A stretch of DNA of 64,000 nucleotides from Carnobacterium iners (GTDB lineage: Bacteria; Bacillota; Bacilli; Lactobacillales; Carnobacteriaceae). Position numbers and translations under genes: made by a program. The stretch spans positions 2,236,001 through 2,300,000 of the forward strand of contig NZ_FXBJ01000002.1 in the NCBI RefSeq assembly GCF_900177385.1, written 5' to 3'. Under the pieces are notes generated by a model. That model was not told the origin of the DNA and searched no databases. It was given only the letters and a program-made list of their open reading frames with translations. Position 1 is the first letter of the stretch. Each line of letters begins with the position of its first letter. Positions 45,135-55,392 of the stretch are shown here, one piece after another.

Positions 45135-45614
45135 CTAATATAAATCTTTTTCACGCATAATATCTGTTAGTGCACCATCAATGTCTACACTTTCAGGAGT
45201 ACATAAAAATATTTCATTGCCAATCCGCTGAATGTCTCCACCTAAAGCATAAACGGTGCCTGTTAAAAAATCTACAATTCTTTTTGCTTGTTCTTCATCC
45301 ATCCGAAAAAAGTTCAATACAACGGACTCTTCTCTCAACAAAATATCTGCTATTTCTTGTACTTCCGAGTATATTCGAGGTTCAATAATTGTAATTTTAG
45401 CTTGTTTTGTTGAAGTTTGCTGATTAAACGAAACAACTTTATTATTCGCTTTCTCTCGCTTAGTATTAATAATAGGAATACTTTTATCATTATCCTGTGA
45501 CGTTCTGGATTCTCCACTTCTAGAAGAAGAGGGAATTCCTTGATCATAAATTGAGTCCAACTCGTCTTCCTCGTCTAATTCAAAAAAACGACTAAATTTA
45601 TTTTTTATTCCCAT
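45135..45614 (-). CDS. sepF: Cell division protein SepF
   Basis: A 159-residue FtsZ-bundling membrane anchor. The N-terminal amphipathic helix (KNKFSRFFELDEEDE) is followed by a variable linker and the C-terminal ring-forming domain: ITIIEPRIYSEVQEIADILL near residue 72, VVLNFFRMDEEQAKRIVDFL and GTVYALGGDIQRIGNEIFLC. The residues around GG in that last block mediate polymerisation. It follows yggS by 40 bases. Confidence 0.95.
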   Translation of the reverse strand: MGIKNKFSRFFELDEEDELDSIYDQGIPSSSRSGESRTSQDNDKSIPIINTKREKANNKVVSFNQQTSTKQAKITIIEPRIYSEVQEIADILLREESVVLNFFRMDEEQAKRIVDFLTGTVYALGGDIQRIGNEIFLCTPESVDIDGALTDIMREKDLY

Positions 45615-45654
45615 TTTAATCCTCCTTAATGAAAAATGGTGCTAACAGAGCCAG

Positions 45655-46332
45655 TTACTCTTGAAAAAACAAACTACCTATCCTGATATAAGTTGCCCCT
45701 TCTTCAATAGCGATTTGGTAATCTCCACTCATCCCCATACTAAGTTCTGCACAAGGAGCGTAAGACAATTTTTTCTGTGCTATTTTTCTCTGACAGATTT
45801 TTAATGTTGAAAAAACATTTCTTATTGCATTTTCATCATCAGTCAGTGGAGCCATCGTCATCAAACCAATAATATGGATCTTAGGATACTCACTTAACTG
45901 TAAAATAAACTTTTCTAACTGTTCTGGATGGACTCCACTTTTAGAACCTTCCCCACTGACGTTGACCTGTACAAAACAAGACACTCTATCCTCTGCTCGA
46001 TTGTTAATTTCTTTTGCCAAAGATAAACGGTCAAGAGAATGCAGAAAATCAATATGATTAATAATTTTTTTTACTTTTCTTGTTTGTAAATTTCCAATAA
46101 AATGCCAAATAATATTTTGGTTGTTTAATTCATTCTGTTTTTCAAGTAATCCTTCAGGACGGTTTTCTGCTAAATGATAAAAACCTTCTTGAACTAACTC
46201 TTTTGTTAATTGAACAGATCTATTTTTTGTTACTGCAACAACTTGGACACTAGTTTTTTTTAGTTTCTCTTTATTCAAAGAATAGTTAAATTTCTCTTCA
46301 AACTGCAGGACGTTCTCTTTTATATTTATCAT
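45655..46332 (-). CDS. YggS family PLP-binding protein (YlmE)
   Basis: A 225-residue PLP homeostasis protein (PLPBP). VVAVTKNRSVQLTKELVQEG near residue 31 carries the PLP lysine, ENRPEGLLEKQ follows, then WHFIGNLQTRKVKKI near 76, VNVSGEGSKSGV near 125 and ELSMGMSGDYQIAIEEGATYIRIGS near 196. The usual KY/NY around the lysine reads TKNRS. It is not an enzyme of known reaction; it keeps PLP levels balanced. It starts five bases after ftsZ. Confidence 0.94.
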   Translation of the reverse strand: MINIKENVLQFEEKFNYSLNKEKLKKTSVQVVAVTKNRSVQLTKELVQEGFYHLAENRPEGLLEKQNELNNQNIIWHFIGNLQTRKVKKIINHIDFLHSLDRLSLAKEINNRAEDRVSCFVQVNVSGEGSKSGVHPEQLEKFILQLSEYPKIHIIGLMTMAPLTDDENAIRNVFSTLKICQRKIAQKKLSYAPCAELSMGMSGDYQIAIEEGATYIRIGSLFFQE

Positions 46333-46337
46333 TTTAT

Positions 46338-47600
46338 TTATTTACGACGTCTTCTAAAAAATGGTGGAGTATCAATATTGTCATCTTCTGATTTATGTGC
46401 ACGTTCGTTTTTTTCTTCACGTTTGAAGAAGTCGAACTCAGACCTTTCTTTTTTAGAATCAGCATCTGTTGGTAAATGAGGACTATTTTGATCACGAACA
46501 TTGGGATCTTTACGAATATCCCAATCACCAAACGGATCTTTAGAAGCTCTTGATTGCGCTCCCTCTCCGCGTTTTGATGAATCGTTTGAGTCTGTATTAC
46601 GATTTCTTCCTGAAGATTTTGGATGCACATCAGCTTTTTTAGTTGTATCAATCCCTGTAGCAATAACCGTTACAATGACTTCATCACCTAAATTCTCATT
46701 AATAGAGGTTCCAAAAATAATATTTACTTCTGTTGTAGAAGCTGAAGAAACAATATCAGAAGCATCTTGTGCTTCAAATAAAGTTAAATCGGAACCTCCG
46801 GTAATATTCAATAAAACTGACTCAGCCCCATCAATCGAAACCTCCAATAATGGTGAAGAGATAGCTTTTTTTGTAGCTTCAGCAGTTCTATTTTCTCCAC
46901 TAGCCATACCAATTCCCATTAATGCTGATCCTTTATTTTCCATTACTGTTTTAACATCTGCAAAATCTAGGTTTACATATCCAGGTGCCGTAATTAAATC
47001 CGATATTCCCTGTACTCCTTGACGCAATACGTTATCAGCTTCATGAAAGGCTTCAAGCATGGGTGTCTTCTTATCGACAATCTCTAATAAGCGATTATTA
47101 GAGATAATAACTAATGTATCTACGTGCTCTTTCATTTGAGCAACACCCTCAGCAGCAAAACGACTACGTTTAGGTCCTTCAAATGTAAATGGTCGAGTAA
47201 TGACTCCTACCGTTAAGGCTCCTTGTTCTTTTGCGATACGAGCAACGATAGCTGCTGCCCCAGTACCTGTTCCTCCGCCCATTCCAGCTGTAACAAAAAC
47301 CATGTCCGCTCCTTTTAAAGCATCAGAAATTTGCTCTTCACTTTCTTCAGCTGCTTTGCGCCCAATTTCAGGGTTAGCACCCGCTCCAAGTCCACGAGTC
47401 AACTTAGGTCCTAACTGTATTTTCACCTCTGCGTTTGATCCTGCTAACGCTTGAACATCTGTATTTGCTACGATAAATTCTACACCTTTAACGTCTTCAT
47501 CTATCATACGATTAACAGCGTTGTTTCCTGCTCCACCAACACCGATTACTTTTATAATTGCTCCATTATTCATCAAGTTTGCATCAAATTCTAAATCCAT
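46338..47600 (-). CDS. ftsZ: Cell division protein FtsZ
   Basis: A 420-residue tubulin-like GTPase that forms the division ring. [18 protein letters not shown] near residue 16, the tubulin signature [18 protein letters not shown] at about 108-125, and the T7 loop [11 protein letters not shown] near 207 are present. A variable linker of about 75 residues rich in Ser, Asp and Arg ends in the conserved C-terminal peptide [11 protein letters not shown], the docking site for FtsA, SepF, EzrA and MinC, whose genes are all in this window. Confidence 0.98.
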   Translation of the reverse strand: MDLEFDANLMNNGAIIKVIGVGGAGNNAVNRMIDEDVKGVEFIVANTDVQALAGSNAEVKIQLGPKLTRGLGAGANPEIGRKAAEESEEQISDALKGADMVFVTAGMGGGTGTGAAAIVARIAKEQGALTVGVITRPFTFEGPKRSRFAAEGVAQMKEHVDTLVIISNNRLLEIVDKKTPMLEAFHEADNVLRQGVQGISDLITAPGYVNLDFADVKTVMENKGSALMGIGMASGENRTAEATKKAISSPLLEVSIDGAESVLLNITGGSDLTLFEAQDASDIVSSASTTEVNIIFGTSINENLGDEVIVTVIATGIDTTKKADVHPKSSGRNRNTDSNDSSKRGEGAQSRASKDPFGDWDIRKDPNVRDQNSPHLPTDADSKKERSEFDFFKREEKNERAHKSEDDNIDTPPFFRRRRK

Positions 47601-47633
47601 CCTATTTCCTCCTACTCACACAGTTCTGTGTAT

Positions 47634-48965
47634 TTAATCAAAAAAATTCGTGAAAAAACTTTTAGCTTTAAAAACTAAAGTGTCTTCTTTACGCTTTTCT
47701 TGTTTTTTCGGCTTTTCGTTATAGTGATGTTCTTGTTCTTCATAATCTAATATTTGAGATTGCTTTTGTCTTATTGTGTTATCATCTTCGGTAGGCATAT
47801 CTTGATTTAAAGAATAATCTTTTATAATTTGATGAATATCGTCTAATTTTGCTTCATAATTAACTAAGCCGATACTAGTCGTAAATGTTGGATAACGCAT
47901 TCCCATTTGATCAGGAATATACAGCTTTACATTAGCTTCAAAAATATCTTCTGCTAATCCAATAACTCCCGGAATTGCTGCCGCTCCACCAGTTAATATA
48001 ATACCACCTGGTAAATCACGTGCCTCTATAAAATCTAATTTGTTTTTTATTTTCCCGAAAATTTGAACCAATCGTGCTTCAATAATTTCTGATAAATATT
48101 GTTCGTCGACATTTATAGGTTTACTTTGTCCGATAATTTCAACCGGAAATTCTTCATCAGGCGAAGCATCTTCTGGAAGTGCATAACCGTAATCTCGTTT
48201 GATTCTTTCAGCATTTTCGAAAGAAGTATTTAAGACAACTGAAATATCTTTTGTCACATATTCTCCGCCTTCTTGATTAACAAAAGCGAATTTCAGTTGG
48301 TTATCATGCATAACAGAGGCTGTTGTTTGTCCACCACCCATATCAATTAAAATAGTGCCAAAATCACTTTCTCCTTTGGACATCGCTATACTACTCGCAG
48401 CTAATGGTTGCAATACAATATTTTCAATCTGCAGTCCAGCTTTTTCAACGCATTTTTTCGTATTATGAATAATTGTCTTTGGTCCAGTAATCATGGTCGC
48501 GTGCATTTCTAATCTAACACCGATCATCCCACGCGGATCTTTAATTCCATCAAAGCCGTCAACAATAAACTCTTCTGGCAATATTGCTAAAATTTCTTTT
48601 TCTGGTGGGACCGATTTGACCATAGCAGCAGATAGTACATTGCACACGTCTTCTTTTACTATTTCTTTATTTTCACCTGAAATAGCAATCATACCTTGAC
48701 AGGGTTCAATTTCAATATTATTTGCAGGAATACCAACAATTACTTTATTAATGTCAACGTTTGCTTTTTGTTCCGCTTGCTTAATGGCTTTATTAATTGA
48801 ATCAACTGTTTTATCAATATCAACAATAATTCCTCGACTTAGACCTTCTGATTTTTCATTTCCTACTCCAATAATATTCATTTCACCGTTAATAAACTCA
48901 GCAACAACAACTTTTATTGAAGTGGTTCCAATATCTAGACTTACATACATTCCAGTATTTTTCAT
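47634..48965 (-). CDS. ftsA: Cell division protein FtsA
   Basis: A 443-residue actin-like membrane anchor for FtsZ. YVSLDIGTTSIKVVVAEF at the N-terminus, the 1C domain, ILIDMGGGQTTASV near 202 and ILTGGAAAIPGVIGLAEDIF near 330 are the actin-fold motifs. The C-terminus ends in an amphipathic helix (VFKAKSFFTNFF) for membrane binding. It lies 33 bases before ftsZ. A long non-coding gap separates it from divIB, with a good candidate promoter. Confidence 0.96.
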   Translation of the reverse strand: MKNTGMYVSLDIGTTSIKVVVAEFINGEMNIIGVGNEKSEGLSRGIIVDIDKTVDSINKAIKQAEQKANVDINKVIVGIPANNIEIEPCQGMIAISGENKEIVKEDVCNVLSAAMVKSVPPEKEILAILPEEFIVDGFDGIKDPRGMIGVRLEMHATMITGPKTIIHNTKKCVEKAGLQIENIVLQPLAASSIAMSKGESDFGTILIDMGGGQTTASVMHDNQLKFAFVNQEGGEYVTKDISVVLNTSFENAERIKRDYGYALPEDASPDEEFPVEIIGQSKPINVDEQYLSEIIEARLVQIFGKIKNKLDFIEARDLPGGIILTGGAAAIPGVIGLAEDIFEANVKLYIPDQMGMRYPTFTTSIGLVNYEAKLDDIHQIIKDYSLNQDMPTEDDNTIRQKQSQILDYEEQEHHYNEKPKKQEKRKEDTLVFKAKSFFTNFFD

Positions 48966-49166
48966 TCATTGAAACCTCCTTATACTTCATTTCTAGTTTT
49001 AATTTTAATTTTATAGTACTTACCTCTGATTTTACCATAGTGACGCTTGATTTACGAAATTTTTAATAAAATACTTAAATTTTATCCGCTTTATTTAATT
49101 ATCTATTCATCTTATTTATTGTGAGTCATTTATCTACTAAATAGTTCTGTAAAAAAAGGTATTGTT

Positions 49167-49195
49167 TTTATAATATTTTGTGACCTCAGTTACAA
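49167..49195 (-). promoter_or_regulatory. Candidate promoter of ftsA-ftsZ
   Basis: -35 TTGTAA (49195-49190), 17-base spacer, -10 TATAAA (49172-49167), about 200 bases before ftsA. The gap 48966-49459 holds no ORF or obvious RNA; otherwise AT-rich. Confidence 0.5.
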
Positions 49196-49459
49196 TGAAT
49201 ATTCAAAACTCATATTATTTAAGGGTTTATCTAGTGTATTAATAATATTTACGGTAATTTTTCATCTTCTAATAAGCATCTTTTCCATATAAGGTTACTG
49301 CTATTTTTATGACACTAGTCTTATTGTTATAACACTATCATTTTCTGAGTACGTCACCGATTTTAACAAATACATTTTATACTGCTTAATTTTTCACCAA
49401 TTTAATAAAGCAACATTCAAAACAATTAGTGTAATTTTTTTAAAGTTATTGAGTTTATC

Positions 49460-50314
49460 TTATTTATCTTCATTTATTTCCGGTATAACGGACTCAAAAG
49501 GAAAGAAATAGATTCCTACTTCGATATTGATGATCCCATTTTCTTCCCCAATTTTTTGAACAATATCTGGATAATAAACCATTTTTTCAGCAAATGAAGT
49601 AATAGATGCGATAACTTGATTCCCATCGTTCATATATATTTTTATTAAATAAGGATCTGTTTTACTTGGCTCATATTCAATTTCTGAGATACTATTATGA
49701 ATAGTTTCTTTTAATTTATCATATTGTTCAATCATATCATTTAATACTTTACCTTCTTTAAAATTCACAAAGATAGGTTGATTGCCTATAGAAACTTTTC
49801 TGCTTTCATTTACAATTTTTCCATTCTCTAAGATATTATAATAAGTATCTTTCTTCTCTAGATAAGCTACAGTTTTGTACTCCGCTATAGCTAATTCATA
49901 TGAGTTAATACTATCAAATTTTAAATCCATTGATTTCACTTGGGATAATTGCTTTTTTATTAACTGTTCCTTTTCTTTTTTTGAAAAGAAAGTCTCCCAT
50001 AGAGATTCTCCAGATTTAATTTGACTAGCATTAATAATAGATTGTTCGGTGACTTCATTAGCTCCACTAACGCTAATTTTCTCAATTTTACTTAGCGGAG
50101 AAATAAAATAAACAACCGTTAAAATTGCAAATGAAAATAACAAAAGTAATAAAGTTAATCGCTGCTGCATTTTCTTGCGGCGCATCTTTTTTAATTCAGG
50201 TAATTTATTTTCTATAGACTGATTTCTTTTTTTCTTAACTGATTTCTTTTTAAAAGAAGAGAAGAGCGCAGATATTTCTTTGCTTTTTTTAACCAAATCT
50301 CTTTTTTTTGTCAT
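49460..50314 (-). CDS. divIB: Cell division protein DivIB/FtsQ
   Basis: A 284-residue bitopic division protein. A basic N-terminal cytoplasmic region (about 55 residues) precedes one membrane helix (about residues 55-74), then the POTRA domain IEKISVSGANEVTEQSIINA and the beta domain. It scaffolds the FtsL/DivIC complex that activates septal wall synthesis. It is 16 bases after murG. Confidence 0.93.
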   Translation of the reverse strand: MTKKRDLVKKSKEISALFSSFKKKSVKKKRNQSIENKLPELKKMRRKKMQQRLTLLLLLFSFAILTVVYFISPLSKIEKISVSGANEVTEQSIINASQIKSGESLWETFFSKKEKEQLIKKQLSQVKSMDLKFDSINSYELAIAEYKTVAYLEKKDTYYNILENGKIVNESRKVSIGNQPIFVNFKEGKVLNDMIEQYDKLKETIHNSISEIEYEPSKTDPYLIKIYMNDGNQVIASITSFAEKMVYYPDIVQKIGEENGIINIEVGIYFFPFESVIPEINEDK

Positions 50315-50330
50315 ACGCTATCCTCCTCTT

Positions 50331-51440
50331 TTATTTTTTTTTATCCGTAATCTCTTTTATCATTTGAATTAAATGATCTGCAGCTTTAGGCAAGCCTAAT
50401 TTTTTAGCTGCATTTGCCATATTTTTCCTTAACTCTTTATTCAACATTAGTTCATCAATTGCTTCTATCAAGCTTTCTCCACTCAATCGATTTTCAGCTA
50501 TCATCTTAGCTGCACTCCGTTTAGTTAAACTCTCAGCATTTCTAGTTTGGTGGTCATTAGTAACATAAGGACTAGGAACTAAAATACTTGGTAGACCTAA
50601 GGCTGTTAATTCTGCTAATGTCGTTGCTCCACTTCTAGAGACTACTAGTTCAACATTCGCAAAGACTTCAGGCATATTTTCGATGTAGGGAACGACTGAA
50701 ATTGACGAACTGTTTTCTAGATAAGGTTCAATATGTTTTTTTATTGACTCATAATGTATTTCACCTGTTGCGAATAGCACTTGATAATCTTTATTTTTCA
50801 ATAGTGGTACAGCCTCAAGAAAAGCTTCATTTAAAATTCTAGCACCACGACTTCCACCAAAAATTAAAACAGTTGGCTGATTGGCAACCAAATAATAGTC
50901 TTCTAGAATAGCTGATGGTTTTGCATCTACTGCTTCTTGTGCTCTTGGATTACCTGTATAATCGACTTTTTCTGAGTAATTACTAAATTCATTTCGAGCT
51001 TCTTCAAAGCACACGGCTATTTTTGTTACATAGCGTGCTAAAAATTTATTTGTGACGCCAGCTACGCTATTTTGTTCATGGATAATTGTTGGTATTTTTA
51101 ACTTTGATGCTGCGTAAATAACCGGTGCGCAAACATAACCTCCTGTTCCAATAACGACATCTGGATGGAAGTCTTTAATTATTTTTTTCGATTTTTGAAT
51201 ACTCGTAATAAATAAATAAATTGTCTTAAAATTGCTTATTGAAAAAGAACGTTTAAATCCTTGAACTTCTATAGATTTAAATGGTATCGCCGCGTTTCTA
51301 ATAATTTTGCTTTCTAATCCCTTTTCTGTACCAACGTATAAAATTTCAGTAGTAGGGTCTAACTGTTTAATCCTTTTAATTAAAGCTAAGGCAGGATAAA
51401 TATGCCCGCCTGTACCGCCACCAGATAATATAATTTTCAT
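50331..51440 (-). CDS. murG: MurG, lipid II-forming N-acetylglucosaminyltransferase
   Basis: Transfers GlcNAc to lipid I at the cytoplasmic face of the membrane. The 369-residue GT28 enzyme starts IILSGGGTGGHIYPALALI (UDP/lipid site), has VVIGTGGYVCAPV near 95, IHEQNSVAGVTNK near 119, LIFGGSRGARILNEA near 193 and SRSGATTLAELTALGLPSIL near 263. Start ATG 51440. It follows murD by 20 bases. Confidence 0.97.
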   Translation of the reverse strand: MKIILSGGGTGGHIYPALALIKRIKQLDPTTEILYVGTEKGLESKIIRNAAIPFKSIEVQGFKRSFSISNFKTIYLFITSIQKSKKIIKDFHPDVVIGTGGYVCAPVIYAASKLKIPTIIHEQNSVAGVTNKFLARYVTKIAVCFEEARNEFSNYSEKVDYTGNPRAQEAVDAKPSAILEDYYLVANQPTVLIFGGSRGARILNEAFLEAVPLLKNKDYQVLFATGEIHYESIKKHIEPYLENSSSISVVPYIENMPEVFANVELVVSRSGATTLAELTALGLPSILVPSPYVTNDHQTRNAESLTKRSAAKMIAENRLSGESLIEAIDELMLNKELRKNMANAAKKLGLPKAADHLIQMIKEITDKKK

Positions 51441-51460
51441 TTTATGTCAGACCAATTAGC

Positions 51461-52843
51461 CTACTCCTCCTCTTTATTTGTTTCATTGATTAATTGTTCG
51501 ATAGAGTTAATAAATGCGTCTCCACGAACTTCAAAACTTCTGTATTGGTCCCAACTTGCACAAGCTGGTGACAACAAGATAACTTCTCCTGGTTCACTTA
51601 ATTCAAAGGCAACGGTTACTGCAGCTTCTACGTTCTGAACAAATTTAATTTGTTTAATTCCCGCTTTTTCACCCGTTTCAGCTAATTTAACAGCCGTTTC
51701 TCCAAAAACAATCAAAGCTTTTACATTTTTTAGTTCTGGTACTAACTCATCAAAATTATTTCCTCTATCCAATCCTCCAGCAAGTAAAATAATTGGAACT
51801 TTAAAACCTCTTAAAGCATTTTTTGTGGCTAAACTATTAGTAGCTTTTGAATCATTATAGAAACGTCTTCCCTTAAACTCTCTTACAAACTGAGTTCGAT
51901 GTTTTACTCCTGTAAATTGTTCAAGACATTCTCTGATTTCGCCATTTTTTTGTCCCAGTATTTTTGTAGCTGCAATAGCTGCCATAGCATTTTCTACGTT
52001 GTGCTCACCTGGCACCAATATAGATGCTTTATTCATGATTGGCTCATTCTGATAATAAATAACGTCATCTTTTAAATAAACACCATTTTCTAATTGCTCC
52101 AATCGCGAGAAAGGTATGATTTTAGCTTTACTTGTTTTTGTTAGTTCTCTCAACTCTGGTTGATCCCAATTAACGATTAAATAGTCAGATTCAGTTTGGT
52201 TTTCGGTAATTCTCATTTTAGCTTGAACATACTTATCTCTTGATCCATGATAATCAAGATGTGCTGAATAAATATTTATAATAATTGCGATATGTGGCTT
52301 TAACTCTGTTATACCCATTAATTGAAAACTAGATAGTTCCATAATAATTTCGTCATTTTCTGTAGACGTTTGGGCCACCAAACTAGCTGGGGTTCCAATA
52401 TTTCCAGCAACATAAGCTTGTCCTTTTTCACGCTTTTTATTTAATATATCTGCAATCATCGTTGTCGTAGTTGTCTTTCCGTTTGTCCCTGTAATACCAA
52501 CTAATGTACTTTCAGAAACTTCATAGGCAAGTTCAACCTCCGTAATAACTGGGATACCTTTTTCAATAGCCCGTACAATAATCGGATTAGTATACATAAT
52601 TCCAGGATTCTTTACAATCCATTCAAAGTCTTCATCTAGTAACTCAACAGGGTGGCCTCCTGTTACTACTTTGATTCCAGATTCTAATAATTCCTGTGCT
52701 TCAGGATTTTCGTCAAATTTTTTATAATCGTTAACCGTTACCAACGCTCCTAGTGAATGGAGCAACTTTGCTGCGTTTACACCACTTAAAGCTAGTCCTA
52801 AAACCAACACTTTAGTATTTTGATATCGTTTAATATTTTTCAT
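51461..52843 (-). CDS. murD: UDP-N-acetylmuramoyl-L-alanine:D-glutamate ligase
   Basis: Adds D-glutamate to the wall precursor. The 460-residue Mur ligase has an N-terminal UDP-binding fold (VLGLALSGVNAAKLLHSLGA), the ATP loop GITGTNGKTTTTTMI near residue 116, the DYHGSRDKYVQAK lysine block near 199 and FYNDSKATNSLATKNAL near 326. ATG 52843 sits seven bases after AGAGG; a TTG two codons earlier is less likely. Confidence 0.97.
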   Translation of the reverse strand: MKNIKRYQNTKVLVLGLALSGVNAAKLLHSLGALVTVNDYKKFDENPEAQELLESGIKVVTGGHPVELLDEDFEWIVKNPGIMYTNPIIVRAIEKGIPVITEVELAYEVSESTLVGITGTNGKTTTTTMIADILNKKREKGQAYVAGNIGTPASLVAQTSTENDEIIMELSSFQLMGITELKPHIAIIINIYSAHLDYHGSRDKYVQAKMRITENQTESDYLIVNWDQPELRELTKTSKAKIIPFSRLEQLENGVYLKDDVIYYQNEPIMNKASILVPGEHNVENAMAAIAATKILGQKNGEIRECLEQFTGVKHRTQFVREFKGRRFYNDSKATNSLATKNALRGFKVPIILLAGGLDRGNNFDELVPELKNVKALIVFGETAVKLAETGEKAGIKQIKFVQNVEAAVTVAFELSEPGEVILLSPACASWDQYRSFEVRGDAFINSIEQLINETNKEEE

Positions 52844-52910
52844 ATTCAAACCTCTTTTCAGCGGAATAATTTAAACTACTAAATTTATTAACCTGTTTAT
52901 TTTGTCTATT

Positions 52911-53876
52911 CTAAAAAACTAGCCATAGGCTTAGTACTGCTGTAATAAGACTGATAAACCAGAATGCTAATACAATACGCCATTCACTCCAACCGCTAAT
53001 TTCAAAATGATGATGGATAGGACTCATTTTAAAGACCCTTTTTCCTGTTAATTTGAACGAGGTTACTTGAATCATGACACTAGCTGTTTCGATTACAAAA
53101 ATTAATCCGATTAAAAGTAAAGACCACTCTTGCTTTAATAAAATAGATACTGCTGCTAATCCTCCGCCTAGTGCAAGCGAACCAACATCTCCCATAAATA
53201 TTTTTGCTGGCTTTTTATTGAAGAAGAAAAAGCCGACTAAACCTCCCATAATCGTTAAACAAAAAATTAAAATATCTGTTTGTTGCTGATTCCAAGCAAT
53301 GAATGCGTAAGCTGTATAAGCTATCCCCGCTGTACCTGCAACTAATCCATCTAGTCCATCTGTTAGATTAACGGCATTAGAAAATCCAACTAACCAAAAT
53401 AAAGCAAAAATACCATAGAACCATCCGAAATCAATTGAACCTATCAAGGGAATAGTTAAATTGGTTGGGAGGTTGTTCAATTGGTAAACAATAAAAAATA
53501 GCAGTCCACCAACTAATTGACCAATCAATTTTTGCTTAGAAGTTAATCCTAAGTTGCGTTTTCTAAAAACTTTAATAAAATCATCTAAAAAACCTAATAA
53601 ACCATAAAGTAAAGTAATAAATAATAACAATCCTAAACTTATTGATAAACTCTTCTGCCAAACACCAACCCACACCGTTGAAATAACGGATGCTATCAAA
53701 AAAACAACACCCCCCATTGTCGGCGTTCCTGTTTTAACTTCATGCCATTTAGGACCATCATCTCTTGTTGTTTGTCCTAATTGTTTTGTTCTAAAATAGC
53801 CAATAATAATTGGCATTGCCATAATAGTCAACGCAAAACTACTAACCGATGACAATAACATTTCTGTCCAGTGCAT
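52911..53876 (-). CDS. mraY: Phospho-N-acetylmuramoyl-pentapeptide transferase MraY
   Basis: The integral membrane enzyme that makes lipid I from UDP-MurNAc-pentapeptide and undecaprenyl phosphate. The 321-residue protein has about ten membrane helices, KTGTPTMGGVVFLI near residue 48, the DDxxK pair LDDFIKVFRKRNLGL near 97, SNAVNLTDGLDGLVAGT near 168, and the HHH motif MSPIHHHFEISGW near 285. Length is typical of Gram-positive MraY. Twelve bases separate it from murE. Confidence 0.97.
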   Translation of the reverse strand: MHWTEMLLSSVSSFALTIMAMPIIIGYFRTKQLGQTTRDDGPKWHEVKTGTPTMGGVVFLIASVISTVWVGVWQKSLSISLGLLLFITLLYGLLGFLDDFIKVFRKRNLGLTSKQKLIGQLVGGLLFFIVYQLNNLPTNLTIPLIGSIDFGWFYGIFALFWLVGFSNAVNLTDGLDGLVAGTAGIAYTAYAFIAWNQQQTDILIFCLTIMGGLVGFFFFNKKPAKIFMGDVGSLALGGGLAAVSILLKQEWSLLLIGLIFVIETASVMIQVTSFKLTGKRVFKMSPIHHHFEISGWSEWRIVLAFWFISLITAVLSLWLVF

Positions 53877-53888
53877 GCTTAATCGCTC

Positions 53889-55367
53889 CTACATTTTTAA
53901 ATTTTTTAGCTTGATAGCTTTTTCTACTTCTTCAACGTCATCAAAATGGTGCTTTGTTGTTCCAATAATTTGATAATCCTCATGCCCTTTTCCTGCAATT
54001 AAAATAATATCATTTGTTGTCGCTTGGTTGACGGCTGCTTGAATAGCTTTTTTACGATCTAAAATCATTTGGTAAGTACCCGCTTTTAAGTTTACAACCA
54101 TTTCGTCAAGAATATCTTGTGGCTCTTCTGTTCTTGGATTATCAGATGTGAAAATGACATAATCTGAGTTAGCGATAGCAACTTCTGCCATAATAGGTCG
54201 CTTTGTCCGATCTCGGTCTCCGCCACATCCAACTATACAATATACTTTACCCGTTTTAATCTCATTTACTGCATCTAATACATTTAACAACCCATCAGGT
54301 GTGTGAGCATAGTCGACAATTACTGTGAAGTTTTGTACGCCTTGTACGACTTCAAAACGACCTCTTACTCCTTTAATTTTTTCCATTGAATCAATTACAC
54401 TAGCTAAATTTATTCCAGAAGCATAAGCAGCTGCAATAGAAGCCAAAGCATTAGACACATTAAATTTACCTATCATCTGCATATGGACAGGGTGTTTTTT
54501 TCCTTGAAACAGCAAAATAAAACTAGTCCCTTTATTCGTTGTTTTTAACTCTAATGCTCTGAAATCTGCTGGTTCCTCAATACCGTATGAATAAATTTGT
54601 GCAGCTGTTTTATTTTGGTAGCTTCGACCAACTGAATCATCGACATTCAAAACAGCGTATTTAGGTTGTGTATTTTGGTAACTATTTCCTAATTGAGAAA
54701 ACAGCAATTCCTTTGCATGCGCATATCCCTCCATTGTGCGATGGTATTCTAAATGATCTTGGCTCAAGTTTGTGAATATTGCCACATCAAAATCTGTTCC
54801 CCAGACTCTTCCTTGTACTAATGCATGAGAAGAGACCTCCATAGAACAAGTCGTTACACCTGCGTCGTTCATTTCACTTAATGTTTTTTGCAAAGTAATA
54901 CTATCTGGAGTCGTGTTTTTGGTTGTGAACAGTTTATCTCCAATACGCCGATACATTGTTCCAATGACACCTGTAGTTTCTCCGTGATTTCTAAAAATTT
55001 GATCTAATAGATGAGTTACAGTTGTTTTACCGTTTGTACCTGTTACCCCAATCACTCTTAAACGTTGACTAGGATGTTCGTAAAAACTATCTGCTAAAAC
55101 GGCCATCGCTTTTGTTGTATCTGCAACGTAAACTACTGGTACAGAAACTGTTATTTTTTTACTAGCTATAATTAAAGTGGCACCTCTACTAACTGCTTCT
55201 TCGACCAATTTATGACCATCTTGTATAGCTCCTTCGATACAGATAAACAAAGAATTTTTTTCTATTTCCCGTGTATCTTGGGTGATCTTAGAAATGGATA
55301 ATGCTTGAGGAATATCACTAGTTATCCCTTTAATAACAAGGGGTGCGATTAAATCAATTGCTTTCAT
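53889..55367 (-). CDS. murE: UDP-MurNAc-L-Ala-D-Glu ligase MurE, meso-diaminopimelate type
   Basis: Adds the third residue of the stem peptide. The 492-residue Mur ligase has the ATP loop IGVTGTNGKTTVTHLLDQ near residue 108, MEVSSHALVQGRV near 177, EYHRTMEGYAHAK near 211 with the modified lysine, and the C-terminal specificity motif FTSDNPRTEEP near 403. DNPR is the motif of mDAP-adding enzymes, while lysine-adding ones differ. ATG 55367 follows AAGGTGG; the upstream GTG overlaps it. Its presence inside dcw is the Bacillus pattern rather than that of enterococci. Confidence 0.95.
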   Translation of the reverse strand: MKAIDLIAPLVIKGITSDIPQALSISKITQDTREIEKNSLFICIEGAIQDGHKLVEEAVSRGATLIIASKKITVSVPVVYVADTTKAMAVLADSFYEHPSQRLRVIGVTGTNGKTTVTHLLDQIFRNHGETTGVIGTMYRRIGDKLFTTKNTTPDSITLQKTLSEMNDAGVTTCSMEVSSHALVQGRVWGTDFDVAIFTNLSQDHLEYHRTMEGYAHAKELLFSQLGNSYQNTQPKYAVLNVDDSVGRSYQNKTAAQIYSYGIEEPADFRALELKTTNKGTSFILLFQGKKHPVHMQMIGKFNVSNALASIAAAYASGINLASVIDSMEKIKGVRGRFEVVQGVQNFTVIVDYAHTPDGLLNVLDAVNEIKTGKVYCIVGCGGDRDRTKRPIMAEVAIANSDYVIFTSDNPRTEEPQDILDEMVVNLKAGTYQMILDRKKAIQAAVNQATTNDIILIAGKGHEDYQIIGTTKHHFDDVEEVEKAIKLKNLKM

Positions 55368-55392
55368 AATTTCCACCTTTTCTATTCTATTA

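Noticed and set aside
46334-46663. 109-codon frame overlapping the 3' part of ftsZ
   Set aside because: Same strand, shifted frame inside the ftsZ linker region; no start signal and no family resemblance.
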